A stretch of 64,000 nucleotides of DNA from DATEOR01 sp035296905 (GCA_035296905.1 DATHAA010000100.1:23572-87571), one strand, 5' to 3'. Positions 32,820-41,269 are shown, numbered from the stretch's first letter. The notes: generated by a model from the sequence alone, not told the origin. Made by a program: numbers and translations.

Positions 32820-33441
32820 ACTCAAAGCTCGCCCACGAAAGAATCGCAAATATCAGGTCGTAGAGAGCGAGGAAGCCGAGGTAGCGCCCGGGGTCGTCGG
32901 CCACGGTTGCCCCGACTCCGCCGACGACGACCGGGATGACCAGCGGCAGAAAGAGAAGCGGCAGCAGAAGCTCCCGCGCGCGGCTGGCGGCGGCCATCGC
33001 GGCGAGCAGGGTCCCGACGGCGGCAAGCCCGAGGTCGGCAAGGAGGACGGCCGCCACGAGCTCCCAGCCGACGGGCTCGAAGAAGAGGGCATAGGCGGGC
33101 AGTGCGACGGCCTCCGCCACGCCGAGAAAGGCAAGGACGCCGAGACTCTTCGCGAGCCAGATCGCGCTCCGGTCGCAGGGCGCGAGGACAAGGCCGTCGA
33201 GCACGCGCTGCTCCCGCTCGGCGGTGAAGGCGCGCCCAAGCCCCAGGAGCGCGGTGAAAAGGAGCGCGATCCAGAGGAGCCCGGTCGAGGCCGTCTCGGA
33301 GGCATCCGAGGGGAGCGAGAAGTGGAAGACGACGAGCGCGGAGACGACGAACAGGAGCATCGCCGGCAGGGTGTCGCGCGAGCGCAGCTGGAGGAGGATG
33401 TCTTTCCGCGCGAGGGCGGCGACGTCGGCGAAGTAGGTCAT
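32803..33441 (-). CDS. ccmB: Haem exporter permease CcmB
   Basis: The membrane partner of CcmA. The 212 residues form six helices and carry the CcmB signatures ARKDILLQLRSRD at the front, GLGRAFTAEREQRVLDGLVLAP and FLPLVIPVVVGG. The ATG overlaps the ccmA stop (ATGA) and its end overlaps ccmC by 17 bases. The length is normal. Confidence 0.92.
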   Translation of the reverse strand: MTYFADVAALARKDILLQLRSRDTLPAMLLFVVSALVVFHFSLPSDASETASTGLLWIALLFTALLGLGRAFTAEREQRVLDGLVLAPCDRSAIWLAKSLGVLAFLGVAEAVALPAYALFFEPVGWELVAAVLLADLGLAAVGTLLAAMAAASRARELLLPLLFLPLVIPVVVGGVGATVADDPGRYLGFLALYDLIFAILSWASFEYVVAE

Positions 33442-34022
33442 GCGAGGGCGAGCGCCTGGGTCGCGAGCGGGCGCACGTGCTCGGGCTCGTGGCTGGCCAC
33501 GACGAGTGTCCTCGAGCCAGCCGCCTCGGCGAGCACGTCGTCGACCAGCGTCCTTGCGGAGGCGTCGAGGCCGGAATACGGCTCATCCAGGAGCAGAAGC
33601 TCCGGGCCGTGGAGGAGGACGCGGCAGAGCGCGAGCCGCTGCTGCATCCCACGGGAGAAGGAGCCGACGCGCTCGTGCCGCGCCTCCCAAAGCCCGAAGC
33701 GCTCGAGGAGCGCTCCGATCGTCTCCCGCCGCTCGGTCACGTGGTAGAGGCGCCCGTAGAGGTCGAGGTTCTCGAGTGCGGAGAGCTCCTTGTAGACCAG
33801 CGGCTCGTGGGCCAGGTAGCCGATGCCCCCTCGCGGGAGGTCGACCTCGATCTCGCCTTCGGTCGGCACGAGCAGGCCGGCCATGAGGGAAAGGAGCGTC
33901 GACTTCCCCGACCCGTTCGGGCCTGTGACAAGGAGGAGCTCTCCCGCCCGCACTTCCAGGTCGAGGTCGCGAAGGACACGCTTCGAGCCGAACCGCCGTC
34001 CGAGATCCCGCGCCTGAATCAC
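33438..34022 (-). CDS. ccmA: Cytochrome c maturation ABC ATPase CcmA
   Basis: The ATPase of the CcmAB complex, which releases holo-CcmE. In 194 residues it has Walker A TGPNGSGKST, the ABC signature FSRGMQQRLALCR, Walker B LLLLDEPYSGLD and the switch His in VVASHEP. The GTG at 34022 overlaps the UbiA stop. Compared with general ABC ATPases it is short, as CcmA proteins are. The longer upstream open frame is shadow coding. Confidence 0.92.
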   Translation of the reverse strand: MIQARDLGRRFGSKRVLRDLDLEVRAGELLLVTGPNGSGKSTLLSLMAGLLVPTEGEIEVDLPRGGIGYLAHEPLVYKELSALENLDLYGRLYHVTERRETIGALLERFGLWEARHERVGSFSRGMQQRLALCRVLLHGPELLLLDEPYSGLDASARTLVDDVLAEAAGSRTLVVASHEPEHVRPLATQALALA

Positions 34023-34882
34023 ACCAGCACGTCCAGGAGGACGAAGACGAAGAACGTCACGCTGATGACGCCGTTCATCGTGAAGAACGCCATGTCGAGC
34101 CGCTTCCAGTCGCGCGGCGAGACGAGCGAGTGCTCGTACCCGAGGAGCGCGGCCACCGCAGCGACGCCCGTCCAGTAGAACGCACCGATCGGCAGGCCCA
34201 GGCCGGTCAGGACGAGAAGGAGAACCGTGAGCGCGTGGCAGGCGCGCGCGCCCCAGAAGGCCGCCGGGACGCCGTAGCGTGCCGGCACGGAGTGCAGCCC
34301 CTGCGCGCGGTCGACGTCGAGGTCGAAGAGCGCGTAGAGAAGGTCGAACCCCGCCACCCAGAGAGCGACGGCGCCGCCGAGCGCCCAGGCCTCCCATGGA
34401 AGCGTGTTCGTGATCGCCGCCCACGCGCCGAGCGGTGCAAGCCCGTCGACGGCGCCGAGCCAGAAGTGCGAGAGCGGGCTCCAGCGCTTCAGATACGGGT
34501 AGAGCACGAAGCCCGCGACCGGGATCGGCCAGAGCCAGTGGACGATCGGTGCGAGCTGGAAGACAGCGATGAGGAAGACGGCCAGCGAAAGGACGCAGAA
34601 GAGGACGACCTGGGGGGGCGTGAGGGCGCCGCGCGGGATCTCCCTGCCTGCGGTACGCGGGTTCCGCGCGTCGATCCGCGCGTCGATGAGCCGGTTGAGC
34701 GCCATCGCGAAGCTCCGCGCACCCACCATGGCCACGGTGATCCAGAAGAGGTCGTGCGCGCTCGGGATTCCGTCGACTGCGAGGAATGCACCGATGTAGG
34801 CGAACGGGAGCGCGAAGATCGTGTGCTCGATCTTCACCAGGGAGGCGAAGAGCCGCGGGTACCGGAGCGCTGCCTCGGTCAC
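34019..34882 (-). CDS. UbiA-family prenyltransferase (menaquinone/ubiquinone type)
   Basis: Transfers an isoprenoid chain to an aromatic acceptor in quinone synthesis. The 287-residue membrane protein has about eight helices and both Asp-rich sites: NRLIDARIDARNPRT with REIPRG, and DLDVDRAQGLHSVPAR. The sequence is closer to UbiA/MqnP-type enzymes than to MenA, so a futalosine-route menaquinone enzyme is plausible. A haem O synthase is less likely. The GTG overlaps the mogA stop, and ccmA follows. Confidence 0.83.
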   Translation of the reverse strand: MTEAALRYPRLFASLVKIEHTIFALPFAYIGAFLAVDGIPSAHDLFWITVAMVGARSFAMALNRLIDARIDARNPRTAGREIPRGALTPPQVVLFCVLSLAVFLIAVFQLAPIVHWLWPIPVAGFVLYPYLKRWSPLSHFWLGAVDGLAPLGAWAAITNTLPWEAWALGGAVALWVAGFDLLYALFDLDVDRAQGLHSVPARYGVPAAFWGARACHALTVLLLVLTGLGLPIGAFYWTGVAAVAALLGYEHSLVSPRDWKRLDMAFFTMNGVISVTFFVFVLLDVLV

Positions 34883-35358
34883 GTCTGGCGATGCTTCGTT
34901 GTCTCAGCTGCCAACAGCTTTACTGCGTGGCCGATTGCAGGTGCGAGCACGGCCCAACCGTCGCGGCAGGCCCCCGGGGAGCCGGGAAGGTTGACGACGA
35001 GCGTCGAGCCGACGATGCCGGCTGTACCGCGGGAGAGCATCCCGTGCGGAGTCTTCGCGACGGCGTCCGCCCGAATGGCCTCGGCGATCCCGGGTGCGCT
35101 GCGCTCCAGAACCTCTGAGGTCGCCTCCGGCGTCACGTCGCGCGGCCCGAACCCGGTGCCTCCAGTCGTCAGCACCAGCGCGCTCGTCCCGGCCAGCTCC
35201 CGGAGCAGGGCCGTGATCTCCTCGCGATCGTCCGGGACGACGCAGCGCTCGACCTCCCATCCGTCCCGGGCGAGAGCCTCGGCGAGCAGGTCCCCGCTCG
35301 CGTCCTCCCGCTCGCCCGCGGACACGCCGTCGGAGACGGTGAGCACGACTGCTCTCAC
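34879..35358 (-). CDS. mogA: Molybdopterin adenylyltransferase-type protein (MogA/MoaB)
   Basis: Activates molybdopterin by adenylylation before metal insertion. The 159 residues have the fold's VLTVSDGVSAGEREDASG, VVPDDREEI, LTTGGTGFGPRDVTPEAT and the ending LPGSPGACRDGW. These are shared by MogA and MoaB, which I cannot tell apart here. Its start overlaps the moaC stop (ATGA), giving a cofactor pair. Confidence 0.9.
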   Translation of the reverse strand: MRAVVLTVSDGVSAGEREDASGDLLAEALARDGWEVERCVVPDDREEITALLRELAGTSALVLTTGGTGFGPRDVTPEATSEVLERSAPGIAEAIRADAVAKTPHGMLSRGTAGIVGSTLVVNLPGSPGACRDGWAVLAPAIGHAVKLLAAETTKHRQT

Positions 35359-35804
35359 CCCTTCGTCTTCTCGAGAAGCCGGATGTCCTCGATCGTCATG
35401 TCGCGGTCGACCGCCTTGGCCATGTCGTAGACCGTCAGAGCGGCGACGCTCACCGCGGTCAGGGCTTCCATCTCGACCCCGGTCTGCGCGGTTGTCTCGA
35501 CCGTGGCCACGATCTGCACGCCGCCTTCGCCCACCTCGAGCTCGACGTCGATGCTCGCCAACGGGAGCGGGTGGCAGAGCGGGACGAGCTCCGAGGTCCG
35601 CTTCGCCGCCATGATCCCTGCGAGCTGTGCCGTCGCAAGGGCGTCACCCTTCGGAAGCGAGCGCAGCGTCGCCGCCGTCTCGGCGCTCATCGCCACCCGG
35701 CCGGATGCCACCGCGCGGCGGCGCTCGTGAGGCTTGCCGCCCACGTCGACCATATGAACGCTGCCCTCGGCGTCGACGTGGCTGAGACCCTGATTTGCAG
35801 GCAT
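35355..35804 (-). CDS. moaC: Cyclic pyranopterin monophosphate synthase accessory protein MoaC
   Basis: Acts with MoaA in the first step of molybdenum cofactor synthesis. The 149-residue protein has SHVDAEGSVHMVDVGGKP, GDALATAQLAGIMAAKRT, LVPLCHPLPL and the signature GVEMEALTAVSVAALTVYDM. The ATG at 35804 is two bases after the otsA stop. A TAGACT box eleven bases upstream (35816-35821), inside the end of otsA, may start the long operon that follows. moaA is not in the window. Confidence 0.93.
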   Translation of the reverse strand: MPANQGLSHVDAEGSVHMVDVGGKPHERRRAVASGRVAMSAETAATLRSLPKGDALATAQLAGIMAAKRTSELVPLCHPLPLASIDVELEVGEGGVQIVATVETTAQTGVEMEALTAVSVAALTVYDMAKAVDRDMTIEDIRLLEKTKG

Positions 35805-35805
35805 T

Positions 35806-37290
35806 TCAGACAGAAAGTCTATTCCCTGACCCATGCTCGACGGTGTCGAGGTCGGCGAGCTGAGCATCGATCCAGGCAGCGATGTCGTGCTCTCCGACAT
35901 AGGCCCGGATCGCGTCGAGCCGGCGCCGTCGCTCGTCCTCGCGCATCGTCAGCGCCTCGTAGAGCGCCCTCGCCTGGCCCGAGAGGTCGAATGGGTTCAC
36001 GGTGAGCGCCCACTCGCCGAGCTCGTCGTGGACGCCGGTGTTTTCCGAAAGAACGAGGACACCGTCACGCACGTTCACGAGCGGCGCCTCCTTCGCGACG
36101 AGGTTCATCCCGTCGAAGATGGCGTTCACGAGCAAGACGTCGTACTGCTTGTAGGCAGCGACGGCCTGGTGGAAGTTGTCCTCGATCCGGACCTCGAGCG
36201 GAAGCCAGCCCTCGGTGCGGAAGCGATCGTTGACCACCCGCGCGGCACGCTGGATCGCGCCCAGGTACTCGGAGTACTCGGGGATGTCCTGGCGCGACGG
36301 GTCGAGGAGGGCAAGCATCCCGACACGGCCGTGCAGCTCTGGGTGATCCTCGAGGAGGAGCTCGTAGGCCCGGAAGCCGCGAACGATGTTCTTCGAGGGG
36401 TCCGTTCGGTCGACGCGGACGATCAGCAGCTCCGGGCGCTCGGCCTCGAGCTTCGACTCCTCGTCGCGCACACGCTCGCTCGCAGCCAGCTCGGCGAACT
36501 CGGCCGGGTCGACCGAGATGGGCCGCGCGTGGACGGCTACGGTGCGGCCTTCGTACTTGACCCCGCCGGCGCTGAAGTCACTCTTCGCCCCAAGTACGTC
36601 CTCGCAGCAACGTAGGAAGTTCCGGCACCAGCGCTCGGTGTGAAAGCTGACGAGGTCGTTGGCGAGAAGCCCCTCGTGCACCGCGCGGCGGACGTTGTCC
36701 GGGAGCACCCGCCAGTAGTCCGGCTGCGGCCACGGGATGTGCACAAAATGGCTCATCGTCGCGTCCGGCACGCGCTCCCGCACAAGGCCGGGCGCCACGT
36801 AAAGGTGGTAGTCATGGAAGAAGATCGCCGCGTCGGGCTCACGCGCGAGCTCCTCGACGACCGCGTCGGCGAACGCGTGGTTGACGGCCAGGTAGCCCTC
36901 CGACCAGGCGAGATGCAGCCCGTTGTCGATGTCAGGCGCCTCGACGAGGCCCCAGAGATAGTGCTGCGCGAACCACAGGATCGGGTTCGAGACGACGTTG
37001 TAGTAGAGGTCGTACGCCTGCGGATCTTGCGCGACCAGGCGAAGCCGGTACACAGCACCGTCGCCCGCGGCCTCTTCCAGGGGCTCGGAGCCGGCCTCGG
37101 CCGCCACGACGTGGTCCTCGGCGCTCATCGCGCTCGCAACCCACGTCACGTCCTGGTGCGAGAAAAGGCTCCGCAATGCAGTAACGAGGCCTCCCCCGCC
37201 CCTGCGAGCACTCCGCGAGCCGTCGGTTTCACGTGAAAACGTGACGGGGGCCCGGTTGGCAACGACGATGAGCTTGCGCCGACCCGCCAT
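35806..37290 (-). CDS. otsA: Trehalose-6-phosphate synthase (GT20)
   Basis: Makes trehalose-6-phosphate from a nucleotide-glucose and glucose-6-phosphate. In 494 residues it shows the front loop VVANRAPVTF with RRGGGGLVTALRSL, the acceptor segment HDYHLYVAPGLVRE, FVHIPWPQPDYWRVLP, RVDRTDPSKNI and the donor-site ending VLSENTGVHDELGEWALTVNP. The length matches a synthase without a fused phosphatase domain. A TAGGGT box is six bases before the ATG. No otsB phosphatase is adjacent; treT lies just upstream on the same strand. Confidence 0.93.
   Translation of the reverse strand: MAGRRKLIVVANRAPVTFSRETDGSRSARRGGGGLVTALRSLFSHQDVTWVASAMSAEDHVVAAEAGSEPLEEAAGDGAVYRLRLVAQDPQAYDLYYNVVSNPILWFAQHYLWGLVEAPDIDNGLHLAWSEGYLAVNHAFADAVVEELAREPDAAIFFHDYHLYVAPGLVRERVPDATMSHFVHIPWPQPDYWRVLPDNVRRAVHEGLLANDLVSFHTERWCRNFLRCCEDVLGAKSDFSAGGVKYEGRTVAVHARPISVDPAEFAELAASERVRDEESKLEAERPELLIVRVDRTDPSKNIVRGFRAYELLLEDHPELHGRVGMLALLDPSRQDIPEYSEYLGAIQRAARVVNDRFRTEGWLPLEVRIEDNFHQAVAAYKQYDVLLVNAIFDGMNLVAKEAPLVNVRDGVLVLSENTGVHDELGEWALTVNPFDLSGQARALYEALTMREDERRRRLDAIRAYVGEHDIAAWIDAQLADLDTVEHGSGNRLSV
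35816..35821 (-). promoter_or_regulatory. Candidate -10 box for the moaC-to-methyltransferase operon
   Basis: Minus-strand TAGACT lies within the last codons of otsA, eleven bases before the moaC ATG. The transcript leader would be only about four or five bases. Confidence 0.4.
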
Positions 37291-37296
37291 GGAGAC

Positions 37297-37302
37297 ACCC
37301 TA
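37297..37302 (-). promoter_or_regulatory. -10 box for otsA
   Basis: Minus-strand TAGGGT, six bases before the ATG at 37290, within the 27-base gap after treT. Confidence 0.5.
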
Positions 37303-37317
37303 CCGGCGGCTCCGCGA

Positions 37318-38601
37318 CTAGACGGCTGTCGAGGCGGTCACGAGCTCGGTGCCGCCGAGATCGTTCCCGTCGAGGCGGTTGAAAAGCGCGAGCCAATCTC
37401 GTAGGAGCCGTGGCGAGAGGAAGTTGCGCCGCACGTACTCCTTGCCGCGAAGCGCCATCTGGCGCGCGTCCGGCGGGTCGTCGAGGATCGTCTGCAGCGC
37501 CTGTGCACACTCCCCAACGGAATCGACGAGAAAACCCGTTTCGCCGTCCTGGATCTGATCGACGATCCCACCCGCGCGCCCGGCGACCATCGGCCTCGCC
37601 TTCCAGAGCGCCTCGGTGACCGTGAGCCCGAAGCCCTCCTTGATCGACTTCTGCACGAGCGCCTCAGAGTGCACCTGGAACGCGTTCACCTCGACCGACC
37701 CGACGTTGTTCAGGTTGGAGAGGATGAAGATGTCCGGGTCGCCGCCGGCCGCAGCCACGGTCTGGTTGTAGTAGTCCCACCCTTCCGGGTCGTCGTGCGC
37801 CATCGAACCGACGAGCGCGAGCTGCGTGCGCGGATGGCTCTCCCGCAGGGTGCGCCACGCTTCGATGACGCCGAGCGGGTCCTTCCACGGGTCGAACCGA
37901 GACACCTGGGTGACGAGCGAGCGGTCGATGTCGATGCCGAACTGGTCGACGATGTAGGCCGCGTCCTCGGCGGAGAGCGCCATGTTCTTCGGCGTCAGCG
38001 GGTCGATCGCAGGCGGCCAGATGAATGCGGGCGGCAGGCCGTTGTGGCGCGGCGCGTACTCCTCGCGGTGGAACACCATCGAGTCGTAGGAGTCAAGCCA
38101 CGGGAGCAGGAAGTCGAGGACGTCCTCGTTCGGCGTCGAGAGGTCGATGTGGCAGCGCCAGATCCAGTGACGGCCGCAGGCACGCGCGTGGTCGATGACG
38201 CCGGCGGGCTGCGGGTCGTGGACGATCACGTAGTCGAAGGAGTCCGTGAGCGCCCCAGCGTTGCCGAGGTTGTAGCGGCGAAAGATCTCCTTCTCGTCGT
38301 CCGAGAGGGAGCGCGGCGCGCCCTGGAGGGCGTTGTGGATCGCCTTCGTGACGTCGAAGAACTCCTCCTGCCCGTAGATCACGCGCCACTCGCAATCGAG
38401 GCCCGCGTCGCGCATGAGCGGGACGAGCGTGTAGAGGATCTCCGCCACGCCGCCGCCGAAAGCAGTCGCGGAGAGGTGCAGTACGCGTTTGCCCGCAAGC
38501 GGCTCGGCCAGCGCCTTGAGCTGCTCCATCAGGCCCCGGCTCACGATCGTCGCGTAGTCCGCCAGGGACTTATGGCCGACGTTTACCTGCTGCAGGTCCA
38601 C
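37318..38601 (-). CDS. treT: Trehalose glycosyltransferring synthase (GT4, TreT type)
   Basis: TreT joins a nucleotide-glucose to free glucose to give trehalose in one step. The 427-residue GT-B protein has the N-terminal HLSATAFGGGVAEIL glycine loop, IVHDPQPAGVID, WRCHIDLSTPNEDVL, then the C-terminal donor domain with TQVSRFDPWKDP, ALVQKSIKEGFGLTVTEALW and KARPMVAGRAGGI with the E of FGLTVTEA. These are typical TreT segments. The GTG at 38601 has a TATCCT box eight bases upstream. Confidence 0.88.
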   Translation of the reverse strand: MDLQQVNVGHKSLADYATIVSRGLMEQLKALAEPLAGKRVLHLSATAFGGGVAEILYTLVPLMRDAGLDCEWRVIYGQEEFFDVTKAIHNALQGAPRSLSDDEKEIFRRYNLGNAGALTDSFDYVIVHDPQPAGVIDHARACGRHWIWRCHIDLSTPNEDVLDFLLPWLDSYDSMVFHREEYAPRHNGLPPAFIWPPAIDPLTPKNMALSAEDAAYIVDQFGIDIDRSLVTQVSRFDPWKDPLGVIEAWRTLRESHPRTQLALVGSMAHDDPEGWDYYNQTVAAAGGDPDIFILSNLNNVGSVEVNAFQVHSEALVQKSIKEGFGLTVTEALWKARPMVAGRAGGIVDQIQDGETGFLVDSVGECAQALQTILDDPPDARQMALRGKEYVRRNFLSPRLLRDWLALFNRLDGNDLGGTELVTASTAV

Positions 38602-38609
38602 GGCGGCGC

Positions 38610-38615
38610 AGGATA
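38610..38615 (-). promoter_or_regulatory. -10 box for treT
   Basis: Minus-strand TATCCT, eight bases before the GTG at 38601. Confidence 0.5.
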
Positions 38616-38632
38616 TCGGCGCGCTCGGCGGA

Positions 38633-39064
38633 TCAGCTGAGGTACTTCGCGAAGCGAAGGCGCGAGCCGCCGCCGTTGGGGTTCGGCCCGATGTCCAGCT
38701 CGTCCGTGACCGCCCGGATGATGGCGATGCCGAGCCCGCCCTCGTCGAGCTCCTGCTGCGCGCGCTCGAGCACTGCCGGGTCGAACCCGGCTCCGTCGTC
38801 CGCGACCTCGACCTCGATCCGGTCCTCAGCGAGCCGGTACGAGACCTCGACGACCCCGTTCCGCCCTTCCTCGTAGGCGTGGCGGACCGAGTTCGAGCAC
38901 GCCTCGGTCAATGCGAGCTTCAGATCTGCGACGACCTCCTCCTGCAGAGCCCTCGTGCGGGCGATCCCCGTGAGCGCGAGGCGGCAGAGCGCGATGTACT
39001 CGGCGCGCGCGGGGATGGTGAGTGCGACAACGCCGTCGCCGTTTTCGCGGGACTCGCGACCCAT
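38633..39064 (-). CDS. RsbW-like anti-sigma factor/ATP-binding regulator
   Basis: A 143-residue HATPase_c protein of the anti-sigma serine kinase group. The ATP pocket is seen in LALTEACSNSVRHAY (N box), VEVADDGAGFDP (G1) and DEGGLGIAIIRAVTDEL (G2). The first 20 residues are charged. I chose the ATG at 39064 because a TAGACT box lies eight bases before it; the ATG at 39097 falls upstream of that box. No sigma factor or STAS antagonist gene is adjacent. A link to trehalose or stress genes next to it is only suggestive. Confidence 0.83.
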   Translation of the reverse strand: MGRESRENGDGVVALTIPARAEYIALCRLALTGIARTRALQEEVVADLKLALTEACSNSVRHAYEEGRNGVVEVSYRLAEDRIEVEVADDGAGFDPAVLERAQQELDEGGLGIAIIRAVTDELDIGPNPNGGGSRLRFAKYLS

Positions 39065-39072
39065 GGGCTCGG

Positions 39073-39078
39073 AGTCTA
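39073..39078 (-). promoter_or_regulatory. -10 box for the RsbW-like gene
   Basis: Minus-strand TAGACT, eight bases before the ATG at 39064. It decides the start in favour of this ATG. Confidence 0.5.
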
Positions 39079-39141
39079 GTTCCCGGCCCAAACTCATACT
39101 AAACCTGCCTCAATCTAGTGGATCCTCTCGCCCGACGCCGC

Positions 39142-40005
39142 TCATGCCTTTCCTACCCGCTCGACGGGCACATCGAACCGAGCCAGTCGCTCCCGGGCGA
39201 CTGCGACCGCCTCGGGGCTTGAGTCGACGAGGACGAAGCGGCGACCGAGCCCAGCCGCGACCGCCCCGAGCGTCCCGCTGCCGGCGAACGGATCCAGGCA
39301 CCAGTCGCCCGGGCGGCTCGAGGCCTGGACGATCCTCCGAAGGACACCCTCGGGTTTCTGCGTCGGGTAGCCGGTCTTCTCCTTGCCCGTCGGCGAAACG
39401 ATGGTGTGCCACCAGACGTCGGTCGGCAACTTGCCCCGAGCGGCCTTCTGGGCGGTCACGAGCCCGGGCGCCATGTAGGGCTCCCGCTCGACGGCCTCGG
39501 AGTCGAACCAGTAGCGCTCCCGGTCCTTGACGTAGACAAGGATCGTGTCGTGCTTCGCCGGCCAGCGACGCTTCGGCTTGGCGCCGTAGTCGTAGGCCCA
39601 GACGATCTCGTTCAGGAAGGACTCACGGCCGAAGAGCTCATCGAGCAGAACCTTGGCGTAGTGCGCCTCGCGGTAGTCGAGGTGCAGGTAGAGCGTCCCG
39701 CTCGGCGAGAGGAGCCGGTGCAGCTCGCGAAGCCGGGGCTCGAGGAAGCCCAGATAGTCGTCGAACGAGTCCGGGTACGAGGACTCGCGGAGGAGCCGGC
39801 TGGTGTAACGGCGGCCCTTGAAGCCGACGCGGTCGCCGGCCTCGTCGGACACGACCTCGAGGGTTCGCCGAATGACCTCCCGGCCCGTGTTGAAGGGCGG
39901 ATCGGCATAGACGAGCTGGAAGCTCTCGTCCGCGAAGCGCGGCAGGACGTCCAGGTTGTCGCCGAGGAGAACGAGGTCGTCGGCGAGCGGCTCCACGCAG
40001 CCCAC
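39142..40005 (-). CDS. Orphan beta-class DNA methyltransferase
   Basis: Transfers a methyl group to adenine N6 or cytosine N4 in DNA. The catalytic motif DPPFNTGRE comes first (about residue 35) and the SAM-binding DPFAGSGTLGAVAAGLGR comes near the end, which is the beta-class order. HDTILVY and YPTQKPEGVLRRIV are also typical. The length is 287 residues. There is no restriction endonuclease, specificity subunit or mobile-element gene beside it, so it is an orphan, possibly with an epigenetic role. The GTG at 40005 has a TAGCTT box seven bases upstream. The recognition site is unknown. Confidence 0.88.
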   Translation of the reverse strand: MGCVEPLADDLVLLGDNLDVLPRFADESFQLVYADPPFNTGREVIRRTLEVVSDEAGDRVGFKGRRYTSRLLRESSYPDSFDDYLGFLEPRLRELHRLLSPSGTLYLHLDYREAHYAKVLLDELFGRESFLNEIVWAYDYGAKPKRRWPAKHDTILVYVKDRERYWFDSEAVEREPYMAPGLVTAQKAARGKLPTDVWWHTIVSPTGKEKTGYPTQKPEGVLRRIVQASSRPGDWCLDPFAGSGTLGAVAAGLGRRFVLVDSSPEAVAVARERLARFDVPVERVGKA

Positions 40006-40012
40006 TGTAGAG

Positions 40013-40018
40013 AAGCTA
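40013..40018 (-). promoter_or_regulatory. -10 box for the DNA methyltransferase gene
   Basis: Minus-strand TAGCTT, seven bases before the GTG at 40005; its TAG is also the stop codon of htrA. Confidence 0.45.
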
Positions 40019-41254
40019 ACGGTCGCTGCCGGGCGGCGGCGCGGGGCGCTCGCCGAGCTTGACGGTGACCTCGACCTGCTTCCCGTCCCTGAGGAGCGAG
40101 AGGCGCGTCGTCTGGCCCGGCAGAAGGCCTTCGGTGATCGCGCGCACGACGTCCTCTGCAGTCTCGACGGGTGCTCCGTCGATGGCCACGATCAGGTCGC
40201 CGCCTGCCCGGAAGGGGATTCCGGTGAATTCCTTCTCGAGGCCACCGGCCTGGATGCCCGCACCGGCGGCCGGGCTCCCTGGGACGACGGTCTGCACCGC
40301 CGCTCCCGCGTCGACGGAGTAGTGGAAGTGGTCGGCGAGCCCGGGGGTCAGGGTCTGCGTCGAGATGCCGAGCCACGCATAGCGCACCTCGCCGTTCTCG
40401 ATGAGCTGCTCCATCGACCGCCGCGCGGAATTGATCGGCACGGCGAAGCCGACTCCCTCTGCCGTCCCGGAATTGCTGTTGATCTGTGCGTTGATCCCGA
40501 TGACACGCCCGCGCGCATCGAACATCGGGCCGCCCGAATTGCCGCGGTTGATCGGCGCGTCGGTCTGGATCGCGTCGACGAGGTCGTAGCTCGAGGTCAG
40601 CGAGGCGATCGAGCGCTCGGTCGCCGACACGACCCCGACGCTCAGCGAGCTCTCGTTGCCGAACGGGCTTCCGATGGCTGCGATGGGCTGGCCGACGACG
40701 ACGTGCGTCGAGTCACCGAGCGGCACAACCGTCAGGTGGTGGTCGCCCGGGTCGACCTTGAGGAGCCCGACGTCGTCGTAGATGTCCCACCCGACGATTT
40801 GCGCGCGTACCCGGTCGCCGTCCCGGAACTCGACGAAGACGGTGTTCGCTGCCTCCGGCGTCGCCGTCGGGTCGCCCTCGCCGGCCGTCGTGATCACGTG
40901 CGAGTTGGTGAGGATGTAGCCGTCCGAGGAGACGACGAAGCCGGAGCCCTGGGCCGCGTCCGCAGCCGCGACGGAGTCATTCGGGCCGAAGAGGGCCAGG
41001 ATCGTGACGACGCCTGCGGCCCGCTCCCGGTAGATCGCTGCGGGATCGAAGTCGTTGCCTGGAAGCGGCTTTGCCTCCGCATCCTCGTCGATCGGGTTCG
41101 CGGCCGGCGTGGCGCTGCCCGGAGCGGTCAGCACGACGGTACGCGTCGCACCGTCGTCGCCGACCCAGCCCGCCGCCTTGGCGACGACGAGCGCCGTGGA
41201 CGCGCCCAGAAGGGCGCAGACCACCGCAATGACGGCTAGAGATCCCGGGCGCAC
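40016..41254 (-). CDS. HtrA/DegP-type serine protease with PDZ domain
   Basis: A membrane-anchored envelope quality-control protease of 412 residues. One N-terminal helix (about residues 5-27) is followed by a linker and the trypsin-like domain with His in LTNSHVITT, Asp in YDDVGLLKV and Ser in INRGNSGGPMF. A single PDZ domain with VVPGSPAAGAGIQ and GGDLIVAIDGAPVE follows. It starts at GTG 41254 and has a TACTAT box nine bases upstream. The two-component genes on the same strand upstream may respond to envelope stress, by position only. Confidence 0.92.
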   Translation of the reverse strand: MRPGSLAVIAVVCALLGASTALVVAKAAGWVGDDGATRTVVLTAPGSATPAANPIDEDAEAKPLPGNDFDPAAIYRERAAGVVTILALFGPNDSVAAADAAQGSGFVVSSDGYILTNSHVITTAGEGDPTATPEAANTVFVEFRDGDRVRAQIVGWDIYDDVGLLKVDPGDHHLTVVPLGDSTHVVVGQPIAAIGSPFGNESSLSVGVVSATERSIASLTSSYDLVDAIQTDAPINRGNSGGPMFDARGRVIGINAQINSNSGTAEGVGFAVPINSARRSMEQLIENGEVRYAWLGISTQTLTPGLADHFHYSVDAGAAVQTVVPGSPAAGAGIQAGGLEKEFTGIPFRAGGDLIVAIDGAPVETAEDVVRAITEGLLPGQTTRLSLLRDGKQVEVTVKLGERPAPPPGSDR

Positions 41255-41263
41255 CGCGATCTC

Positions 41264-41269
41264 ATAGTA
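41264..41269 (-). promoter_or_regulatory. -10 box for the HtrA-type protease gene
   Basis: Minus-strand TACTAT, nine bases before the GTG at 41254. Confidence 0.5.

Noticed and set aside
34130..35614. A 494-codon plus-strand open frame
   Set aside because: It lies antisense to ubiA, mogA and moaC, has charged low-complexity content and no family motif.
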